Positions 1 through 7,894 of a DNA stretch of 45,338 bases are shown here, piece after piece. A model generated the notes under the pieces. It saw only the letters and a program-made list of their open reading frames with translations. It was not told where the DNA came from and ran no database searches. Source of the stretch: an uncultured Psychroflexus sp. Lineage in GTDB: Bacteria > Bacteroidota > Bacteroidia > Flavobacteriales > Flavobacteriaceae. Made by a program: the position numbers and the translations under genes. The DNA lies in assembly GCA_913062845.1 (NCBI GenBank), contig CAJXVZ010000020.1, positions 1-45,338 of the forward strand. Direction: 5' to 3'. How positions within the stretch are numbered: the first letter of the stretch is position 1; every line of letters begins with the position of its first letter.

Positions 1-1
1 T

Positions 2-106
2 CTCAATGAATTTATATACAAACTTAATAGAAGATACTTTGGTAATAAGTTGTTTGATAGACTATTAGTAGCTGTAACTCATCAATACTGGTATAATAGC
101 GTTTAA
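2..106 (+). pseudogene. IS1595-like transposase, C-terminal fragment
   Basis: A reading frame open from the window edge ends at a TAA at 104-106. It reads LNEFIYKLNRRYFGNKLF followed by DRLLVAVTHQYWYNSV. The pattern (N/D)EF-x-Y-K-x-NRRYFG-x-x-LFDRLL is, from memory, the C-terminal end of IS1595/ISXO2-type transposases. The rest of the gene lies outside the window, so it may be an intact element cut by the edge or a remnant. I could not identify a terminal inverted repeat between the stop codon and dnaE. Family assignment rests on a 34-residue match only. Confidence 0.6.
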
Positions 107-340
107 TCAGTATTTAAATTATTGATTTACAATTCCTATTGTAAAAACCATAGGTCGATATTTAAGACACTGTTCAAGCTGTATTGATGTTCTAAAGACG
201 ACACTCTAATTACAGGTCTAGAGAAAACACTTATTTTCAAGGTATCTGTTTCTTACTTAAAATTTCGTTGATAACTTTAGTCTTTTTTTGAAGGAAAATC
301 ATTGTCTAGTTTTTAATTTTACATCAAACTCTCCTTGCCC
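107..340. other. Intergenic region before dnaE, nothing identified
   Basis: AT-rich sequence between the transposase stub and dnaE. I see no tRNA, no strong hairpin followed by a T-run, and no clean TAnnTTTG promoter box. It should contain the dnaE promoter and may contain the right end of the insertion element. Confidence 0.4.
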
Positions 341-3300
341 ATGTATATCATTTTTGACACTGAAACTACAGGTTTACCCAAACGCTATGACGCACCAATT
401 CATGATACAGACAACTGGCCAAGAGCCATCCAGCTGGCATGGCAGATACATGACAAGTGGGGCGAACTCGTTGAACAAAAGAATGTCCTGATAAAACCTG
501 AAGGCTTTGACATCCCCTATGATTCTGAACAAATACACGGGATTTCTACAGCCCTTGCCGAAGCTAAGGGTATCCCAATTGCTGATGCTTTAGAACAATT
601 TAATCTTGCACTATCAAAAGCTGAATTTGTTGTTGGGCAGAATGTAGATTTTGATGTAAACATCATGGGCGCTGAGTTCTACAGAGCAGGTTTTGACACT
701 GCATTGATGGATATGCCTGTTTTGGATACCTGTACTGAAAAAACAGCCAAACTTTGTCAGATCCCAGGCGGCAGAGGTGGTGGCTTTAAACTGCCTACAC
801 TCACAGAATTGCATGAATTCCTGTTTAAAGAACCTTTTGCCGAAGCGCACAATGCTTCAGCCGATGTTGAAGCCACAGCAAGGTGTTTTCTCGAGCTGCT
901 CAGAAAAGCTCACTACACAGAAACAGAGCTCAAAGCTGAAAACGGATACATCGAAGCCTTTCAGGAAAGGCATCCTCAACCCTTCGAACTTTTAGGTTTG
1001 AAGCATCTCAATCTCAAAAAAGAATCTAAAAAGCTTCAAAAAGCAGAAGTATCGGATACTGAGAAGCCCTCTAAAAAACAATTGGATGAAAATCTGGAGA
1101 GTCTGGCTGAACAAAATTTTGTGCATCTTCATAATCACAGCCAGTTTTCAATTCTTCAATCTACCATGTCTGTTGAGGACTTGATAAAGGCTGCAGCCGA
1201 AAATCTAATGCCTGCTGTTGCCATGACCGACCATGCTAATATGATGGGCGCTTTTCATTTTGTTAATGCCGCTAAAGCACACCAAAAATCACTGGCTGAA
1301 GGCGAGGAAGATAAAGCCGTAAAGCCCATTATAGGCTGTGAATTCTTTGTTTGTGAAGACCATCTGGACAGGTCTCACAAAGATAATGGCTACCAGATCG
1401 TTTTGCTGGCCAAAACCAAAAAAGGATTTCATAATCTGGCAAAAATGTCTTCAATTGCATACACCAAAGGCTTTTATTATGTCCCGCGTGTAGATAAAAA
1501 AATCATAGAGCAATACAAGGAAGATGTCATAGCGCTTTCCGGAAATCTTTACGGAGAAATCCCTTCAAAAATTTTAAACGTTGGCGAAAAACAAGCCGAA
1601 GAAGCTTTGACATGGTGGAAAGCGCAATTCGGTGATGATTTTTATATCGAGCTTAACCGACATCATCAGGAAGACGAAGACAGGGCCAATCAGGTGTTGA
1701 TCAAACTGGCTGAAAAACATAACGTCTCTCTGGTTGCCACCAACAATGTTTATTATCAAAAACAGGAAGATGCCAATGCACATGATATTTTGCTCTGTGT
1801 AAAAGACGGAGAAAAACAATCCACACCTATAGGACGTGGCAGAGGATACCGATACGGCTTGCCTAATAATGATTATTATTTCAAGTCTGCTCAGGAAATG
1901 AAGGAGCTCTTTAAAGATATTCCGGAAGCTATCGCTAACACAATGGCCATTGCAGAAAAAATTGAATTTTACGATCTGGCAAGGGATGTCTTACTGCCAA
2001 AATTTGAGATTCCCGAAGAATTCAAAGATGATGAAGATCTGAAAGATGAAGGCAAAAGAGGGGAAAATGCTTACCTGAAACATATTACCTACAAAGGCGC
2101 TGAGGAACGCTATGGTGAAATTACAGAGGACATTAAAGAACGCCTCGATTTCGAGCTTTCCGTTATCGCCAACACAGGTTATCCCGGATATTTTTTGATC
2201 GTTGAAGACCTGATCCGAGAAGCCAGAAACATGGGTGTTTCAGTTGGTCCCGGACGTGGATCTGCAGCCGGTAGTGTAGTCGCCTATTGTTTAAAGATCA
2301 CGAATATAGACCCCATAAAATACGATCTGCTGTTTGAGCGTTTCCTCAACCCTGATCGTGTAAGCATGCCGGATATTGATATCGATTTTGATGATGAAGG
2401 TCGAAGTCGGGTCATGGACTATGTGATAAAAAAATACGGTGAAAATCAAGTTGCACAAATCATCACTTATGGCACAATGGCTGCAAAATCTGCTATCAGG
2501 GATACAGCTAGAGTACTTGATTTACCACTTTATGAAGCAGACAGGATAGCCAAGCTGGTTCCTGACATGACAAAACTGTCCAAAATATTTGGTAAGAACG
2601 AAAAAGAACTCAAGGAAAAATTCAGAGCAGAAGATCTGGATAAGGTACTTCAACTCATGCAAATGAGCGAAGAATCAGATGACCAGGCACAAACCATTAA
2701 TCAGGCGAGGATTATTGAAGGTTCTGTGAGAAATACCGGTGTACACGCCTGCGGTGTGATCATAACACCGGATGATATCACAAACTTCGTCCCGGTATCT
2801 ACAGCAAAAGATTCTGATCTGTATCTCACGCAATTTGATAATAATGTGGTTGAATCGGCCGGTCTGCTTAAAATGGACTTTCTGGGTTTGAAAACCCTGA
2901 CCCTGATCAAGGATACAGTAAAGATCATCAAAGCCAAACACAACATAGATCTGGACCCGGAACAGTTTCCTCTGGATGATGAAAAAACCTATGAGCTCTT
3001 TCAACGTGGCGAAACCGTTGGGATTTTTCAGTACGAATCCCCGGGAATGCAAAAACACATGAAAGACCTCAAACCCACTGTTTTTGAAGACCTTATCGCT
3101 ATGAATGCCCTGTATCGACCAGGTCCAATGGAGTATATTCCAAGCTTCATAAGACGTAAGCACGGTGAAGAAGAGATCACTTACGACTTACCGGAAATGC
3201 AGGAAATCCTCGAAGAAACTTACGGAATTACCGTATACCAGGAGCAAGTGATGTTGCTTTCTCAAAAGCTGGCAGATTTCACAAAGGGTCAGGCTGATGT

Positions 3301-4693
3301 GCTGAGAAAAGCCATGGGAAAAAAGCTTAAAGATGTGTTAGCCAAGCTAAAGCCACAATTTATTGGTAATGCTGCCGAAAAAGGTTTTGACAAAAATATT
3401 CTAGAAAAAATCTGGAAAGACTGGGAAGCTTTTGCAAGTTACGCTTTCAACAAGTCTCATTCTACCTGTTATGCATATATTGCTTATCAGACTGCTTATC
3501 TCAAGGCCCACTACCCTGCCGAATACATGGCGGCTGTTCTGTCTAACAATATGAGCGATATCAAAAAGGTTACTTTTTTCATGGAAGAATGCCGTCGTAT
3601 GGGTATTCAGGTTCTGGGACCGGATGTCAACGAATCATTCTATAAATTTTCTGTAAATAAAGATAATGCCATTCGCTTTGGCATGGGCGCTATAAAAGGC
3701 GTTGGTAAAAATGCAGTAGAAACCATTGTTGATCATCGCAAAAAAGATGGCGATTACAAGTCTATTTTTGACCTGGCCAAGCGTATAGATCTTCGTGCGG
3801 CAAACAAAAAAGCTTTTGAAAGCCTTGCCTATGCTGGTGCTTTTGATAATCTGGGTGATGTGCATCGCGCACAGTTTTTCCATTCTGAAGATGGTTCTGA
3901 ACAGATATTTTTGGAAAAGATCATAAAATACGCTGCAAGGTATCAGGAAAACAAAAACTCTGCTCAGGTGAGTTTGTTTGGAGATTCCAGCGAAGTACAA
4001 ATACCCGAACCTGTTATCCCGCCATGTGAACCCTGGCACAATATGAAAACACTGAAAGCCGAAAAAGAGGTTGTTGGTCTGTTTTTGTCAGCGCATCCTT
4101 TAGACGACTTTAAAATGGAAATGAAGCATTATTGCAACACGACCTTAAAAGTATTCAATGATCTTGAAAACCACGTCAACAAAGATCTGAAGATTGCAGG
4201 TGTTATCACCAATGTAAATCACAGGGTAAGTAAAAATGGAAAAGGTTTTGCCACTTTTGTCGTTGAAGATTATAAGGACAGCAACGAATTCTGGATATTT
4301 GGAGAAGATTATTTAAAATACAGACACTACCTCATCCCGGATCATTTTGTGTATCTTAAAATAAGACCAACACAATATATAAACAGAGATACCGGTGAAC
4401 CCGGAAGAATACGGATGCAATACCTGGTTTTTAAACAGCTCCAGGACATCATCCCGGAATTTTCAAAACGATTAAAACTCATGCTGGATATTGAAAAAGT
4501 CGATGAAATCATTATAGACAACTTAAGTAAAGTCTGCGAGAGATACAAAGGAAGTAAAACCATTGATGTTGTGCTTTTTGACAAAGCTGATGAAATTAAA
4601 CTCAATGCCCACAGCAAAAGTAAACAGGTTGACATAAACGCAGATCTGTTAACTGAACTAAAAAAACTGAATTTGAACTACAAATTAAATTAA
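341..4693 (+). CDS. dnaE: DNA polymerase III alpha subunit with fused N-terminal DEDDh exonuclease
   Basis: Replicative DNA polymerase catalytic subunit, 1450 aa. Order of domains: DEDDh 3'-5' exonuclease (about 1-190; D6 and E8 in FDTETTG, D103/D105 in QNVDFD, H170 and D175 in HNASAD); linker; PHP domain (about 258-460, starting FVHLHNHS); C-family polymerase palm with the catalytic PDIDIDFD at about 677-684, preceded by GPGRGSAAGS; thumb/fingers; helix-hairpin-helix (GAIKGVGKNA); a clamp-binding-like motif QVSLF at about 1209-1213; OB-fold (about 1285-1360). A TTG two codons upstream (335) also opens the frame, but the ATG at 341 begins MYIIFDTETTG, the normal start of an exonuclease fold, so I choose it. 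Several PHP metal ligands look lost (see findings). It stands alone, followed by over 200 bp without a gene. Confidence 0.96.
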   Translation: MYIIFDTETTGLPKRYDAPIHDTDNWPRAIQLAWQIHDKWGELVEQKNVLIKPEGFDIPYDSEQIHGISTALAEAKGIPIADALEQFNLALSKAEFVVGQNVDFDVNIMGAEFYRAGFDTALMDMPVLDTCTEKTAKLCQIPGGRGGGFKLPTLTELHEFLFKEPFAEAHNASADVEATARCFLELLRKAHYTETELKAENGYIEAFQERHPQPFELLGLKHLNLKKESKKLQKAEVSDTEKPSKKQLDENLESLAEQNFVHLHNHSQFSILQSTMSVEDLIKAAAENLMPAVAMTDHANMMGAFHFVNAAKAHQKSLAEGEEDKAVKPIIGCEFFVCEDHLDRSHKDNGYQIVLLAKTKKGFHNLAKMSSIAYTKGFYYVPRVDKKIIEQYKEDVIALSGNLYGEIPSKILNVGEKQAEEALTWWKAQFGDDFYIELNRHHQEDEDRANQVLIKLAEKHNVSLVATNNVYYQKQEDANAHDILLCVKDGEKQSTPIGRGRGYRYGLPNNDYYFKSAQEMKELFKDIPEAIANTMAIAEKIEFYDLARDVLLPKFEIPEEFKDDEDLKDEGKRGENAYLKHITYKGAEERYGEITEDIKERLDFELSVIANTGYPGYFLIVEDLIREARNMGVSVGPGRGSAAGSVVAYCLKITNIDPIKYDLLFERFLNPDRVSMPDIDIDFDDEGRSRVMDYVIKKYGENQVAQIITYGTMAAKSAIRDTARVLDLPLYEADRIAKLVPDMTKLSKIFGKNEKELKEKFRAEDLDKVLQLMQMSEESDDQAQTINQARIIEGSVRNTGVHACGVIITPDDITNFVPVSTAKDSDLYLTQFDNNVVESAGLLKMDFLGLKTLTLIKDTVKIIKAKHNIDLDPEQFPLDDEKTYELFQRGETVGIFQYESPGMQKHMKDLKPTVFEDLIAMNALYRPGPMEYIPSFIRRKHGEEEITYDLPEMQEILEETYGITVYQEQVMLLSQKLADFTKGQADVLRKAMGKKLKDVLAKLKPQFIGNAAEKGFDKNILEKIWKDWEAFASYAFNKSHSTCYAYIAYQTAYLKAHYPAEYMAAVLSNNMSDIKKVTFFMEECRRMGIQVLGPDVNESFYKFSVNKDNAIRFGMGAIKGVGKNAVETIVDHRKKDGDYKSIFDLAKRIDLRAANKKAFESLAYAGAFDNLGDVHRAQFFHSEDGSEQIFLEKIIKYAARYQENKNSAQVSLFGDSSEVQIPEPVIPPCEPWHNMKTLKAEKEVVGLFLSAHPLDDFKMEMKHYCNTTLKVFNDLENHVNKDLKIAGVITNVNHRVSKNGKGFATFVVEDYKDSNEFWIFGEDYLKYRHYLIPDHFVYLKIRPTQYINRDTGEPGRIRMQYLVFKQLQDIIPEFSKRLKLMLDIEKVDEIIIDNLSKVCERYKGSKTIDVVLFDKADEIKLNAHSKSKQVDINADLLTELKKLNLNYKLN

Positions 4694-4905
4694 AGATATC
4701 TACAATAAATTAATAAAAATTCTGGTTTCTTTTAATACAAAACAGATCATAGATTAGAATTGAAGAAATGATAAATGCATTTTTTGATTCAATGATTGGT
4801 ACATACCAAAATCCTAAAGTCAATAATTATTTACAAACGAATAAATAATATGATCTAAGTTCATTCTTTTATTATATTTACAAGGTATTTTTTACATCAG
4901 GCGGG

Positions 4906-7737
4906 ATGGACTTTTCAATTTTTAATAGCAGACCAAAAAAAGGGCTTTGGATTTACCTTTTAATTTATAATTTTTTATTTAACAATCTTTCAATTTCAGC
5001 ACAAAATTCAGGCTGCACTGACCTCTTAGCCAATAATTTCGATGCCTTAGCTATTACAAATGATGGCTCTTGTACTTACAATCAAGCCTCAGCAAGTGCC
5101 AGCACAACTACAAACCTTTCCAGTCCTGTATTAGACGAAAATTCAGGAATTATTATCTGGGATAATGCCGTTTGGACCCATGTTGATAGTGGTGGAAGTA
5201 ATGAAATTTACAAACTGAGTTTGTCTGATTTTTCAATATTAGCCACAGTCAGCCTTCCCGGGACAACAAACAACGATTGGGAAGATATTGCGCAGGACAA
5301 CGACTACATTTATATAGGCGATTTTGGAAACAACAACAATGGAAACAGAACTGACCTTAAGATATACAGGATTTTAAAATCTTCAATTTCAGGAACACCT
5401 CCTTTTTCACCGGTAATCGATGAAATAAATTTCTCATACACAGATCAGGTGGATTTTACTCCACAAGGTGGAAATAATACAGATTTTGACTGTGAGGCGA
5501 TGATAGTCACTCAAAACAATATCTATCTTTTTACTAAAGAATGGATCAGTGAAGAGACCACACTGTATTCTTTGCCAAAAACACCAGCAACTTCTGCAAA
5601 TCCACATGCTGCTAATAATGAAGGTAGTTATGATGTAAATGGATTAATCACTGGTGCAACTTATGTTGAAGATAAAAATTTAGTAGTACTTTCCGGCTAC
5701 CCAAATCCTGATGTATCATTTGGACCATTTATCGTATTGTTATACGAATTTAACAGCAATGACTTTTTTAGCGGAAATATAAGAAAAATTTCAACAAATT
5801 TATTTCGGCCTCAGATAGAAGGGGTTGCATCCAGTGATGGCATCAACATTTTCGTCTCAAATGAACAGTCTGGAGGCTTTGTACAACCTGGCATACAACA
5901 AATAAGTTTATTAGATTTCTTAGGCTACGAGACTTCAGGCAATTCAGTAGATTATAATAATTCTGCTGCCTGGGAAGCGGGAGTTGTTCCGCCATCTGAT
6001 AAATATGCTATAATTTCTCATGATTTGAACATCAACCAAAACACAAGCATTGAAAACTTAAAAATTAACGAAAACACTATCCTTACAACTCAGCCGGATT
6101 TTACACTTTCAGTTGATAACCAATTAGCTATTGTCCCTAATGCCACACTCAGGCTTAAAGACAATTCTGTACTGGGCGTTAATGGCGATATTTCAAATAA
6201 TGGCTTGATTTACTTTGAAAGCAACAGCAACGGTACGGCGCAGTTGGATAAATTTAACGGAAGCATTTCCGGTTCAGGTGAGGTTACTGTAGAAAGATAT
6301 ATTCCGGCTGATGGAAACAGAGCTTTTAGATTTTTGTCCTCACCAGTTACCAGCTCCGGAACTATTTTTGAAAATTGGCAAAATAACGGCGTAAATACTG
6401 CTGGTGTTGGGACACATATAACAGGTATAACCGGTACTTTTGGAACTGTAAATGCAAATGGACTAGATGAAACACCATCCGGAAATCCTTCAATGTTTAC
6501 TTTTGATAATTCCTGGACCGGCGTCCAAGGAGGCGATCCATCTTCCGGTGCATGGGATATTGTATCAAGCACCAATAATTCAGGTGATAATTTAAATGCC
6601 GGAATACCTTATCTGCTTTTTGTAAGAGGAGACAGAGGTGTTGACTTATCTTCTACCGCAGATCCACTGCCTTCAAGCAATACGACTTTGAGTTCAACCG
6701 GGGCATTATTTACTGCAAACAGCACCCAGACTTTAAGCTCACAATCAGAATATTTCAGTTTGGTTGCAAATCCTTATCAGTCTATAGTACAGTTTGATCA
6801 GTTGACTTTTAATGGTATTGTAAACTCAAACTTTATGTATGTTTATAATCCTGCAATCAGAAACTTTGTTACACTAGACGCTAATGTTCCTGCAGAAGCC
6901 AGCAATATGTTTATCAATCCTGGTCAAAGTTTCTTTGTGGTTAATCAACAAAGTGCAAATCCTGTGGCTTCCTCTGTAGAATTTCAACAAACAGCTATAA
7001 ACACAAGCGGAACCACAACCACTGTTTTTAATGATGATTCTTTAACAATTTTAGAACTTGAACTTTATAATGGAAATCAAAGCTTAGTAGATGAAATAAA
7101 GTTTAGGTTTTTGGATAATGCCTCAAATGGCATAGACGTTTTTGATGCACCAAAATTGACACACAGTACTGAAATTTTGGCTTCTAATAATACCGGAAAA
7201 TTATATGCCATAGAACGAAGGGCAACAATACAAAGTAATGATATAATCCCATTATTTTTAGACCAGCATCAGTATAATTCTTATGAGTTTAGGCTACAAA
7301 CAGAAAGCTGGGATGCCGATGTAGATATTTATATTGTAGATGACTATCTGGATACGCAAACACTAATAAGCACTAACCAGCCTTATGTTTTTACAGTAGA
7401 TGAAAACATACCTGAAAGTATCTCAACAGACCGGTTTTCTTTGGTATTTGACAATCAAAACTTCAATACGGATGATGAAATATTCCAAAGACTGGTAAGC
7501 GTAAGTCCAAATCCTATTTCAAATTCAAATCTGCAACTTAATTTACCACAAAACTTAAATGGAAAAAATGCTGAAATCAAAATATTTGATGTTACCGGAC
7601 AAAAGGTTTTTGACAAAAAATATTCAGCGCTTTTTAATGGTGAATACATAGATTTTTCAACATATGCTAAGGGCATTTATATACTTAATATTGAAATAGA
7701 AAATCACAGCCAACAATTAAAAGTCATTAAAAATTAA
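4906..7737 (+). CDS. T9SS type A sorting-domain protein with beta-propeller-like region
   Basis: Large secreted surface protein, 943 aa, function unknown. A hydrophobic signal sequence (about 14-33, ending ISAQ) is followed by a short Cys-containing motif (GCTDLLANNFDALA, then DGSCTY), common in marine Flavobacteria. Residues about 60-345 are repetitive, with phrases such as WEDIAQDNDYIYIGDFGNN, and look like a beta-propeller. Then come a beta-rich stretch beginning AAWEAGVVPPSDKYAIISHD and a region (about 455-700) shared with the next gene. The C-terminal 75 residues fit a T9SS type A sorting domain: SVSPNPIS, then IKIFDVTGQKVF, then AKGIYILNIE. It should be exported by Sec, passed through the outer membrane by the T9SS and anchored or released after tail removal. 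A near-consensus -7 box (TATATTTA) lies about 25 bp upstream. No enzymatic motif is recognised. Confidence 0.85.
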   Translation: MDFSIFNSRPKKGLWIYLLIYNFLFNNLSISAQNSGCTDLLANNFDALAITNDGSCTYNQASASASTTTNLSSPVLDENSGIIIWDNAVWTHVDSGGSNEIYKLSLSDFSILATVSLPGTTNNDWEDIAQDNDYIYIGDFGNNNNGNRTDLKIYRILKSSISGTPPFSPVIDEINFSYTDQVDFTPQGGNNTDFDCEAMIVTQNNIYLFTKEWISEETTLYSLPKTPATSANPHAANNEGSYDVNGLITGATYVEDKNLVVLSGYPNPDVSFGPFIVLLYEFNSNDFFSGNIRKISTNLFRPQIEGVASSDGINIFVSNEQSGGFVQPGIQQISLLDFLGYETSGNSVDYNNSAAWEAGVVPPSDKYAIISHDLNINQNTSIENLKINENTILTTQPDFTLSVDNQLAIVPNATLRLKDNSVLGVNGDISNNGLIYFESNSNGTAQLDKFNGSISGSGEVTVERYIPADGNRAFRFLSSPVTSSGTIFENWQNNGVNTAGVGTHITGITGTFGTVNANGLDETPSGNPSMFTFDNSWTGVQGGDPSSGAWDIVSSTNNSGDNLNAGIPYLLFVRGDRGVDLSSTADPLPSSNTTLSSTGALFTANSTQTLSSQSEYFSLVANPYQSIVQFDQLTFNGIVNSNFMYVYNPAIRNFVTLDANVPAEASNMFINPGQSFFVVNQQSANPVASSVEFQQTAINTSGTTTTVFNDDSLTILELELYNGNQSLVDEIKFRFLDNASNGIDVFDAPKLTHSTEILASNNTGKLYAIERRATIQSNDIIPLFLDQHQYNSYEFRLQTESWDADVDIYIVDDYLDTQTLISTNQPYVFTVDENIPESISTDRFSLVFDNQNFNTDDEIFQRLVSVSPNPISNSNLQLNLPQNLNGKNAEIKIFDVTGQKVFDKKYSALFNGEYIDFSTYAKGIYILNIEIENHSQQLKVIKN

Positions 7738-7867
7738 GCCTTGAAATCTATTTAGATTTATTTAAGAAATGTTCTAGAATAGTTAAAATCTACGAATCGT
7801 TGAAGAATTTATCAACACGAAAACGTTTTAGTGAACCATAAAAGCCTGAAAACTAAATTGATATTTG

Positions 7868-7875
7868 TAAATTTG
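7868..7875 (+). promoter_or_regulatory. Putative -7 promoter box (TAAATTTG)
   Basis: Exact match to the Bacteroidota TAnnTTTG -7 element, placed 19 bp before the start of the second T9SS cargo gene. I see no good TTTG -33 element at the usual 19-21 bp spacing, so the call rests on the -7 box and its position. Confidence 0.5.
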
Positions 7876-7894
7876 ATACCAGAGCGTTGTCATC

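Noticed and set aside
288-491. Frame beginning before dnaE in another reading frame
   Set aside because: It overlaps the dnaE exonuclease domain and has no similarity to a known family.
2675-3163. Opposite-strand open frame inside dnaE that could encode 162 aa
   Set aside because: It overlaps conserved polymerase coding sequence, has no recognisable domain and mirrors the codon pattern of dnaE; it is a shadow frame.
6210-6575. Opposite-strand open frame of 121 codons within the first T9SS cargo gene
   Set aside because: It covers the region conserved between the two cargo paralogues on the other strand and shows no signal or domain.
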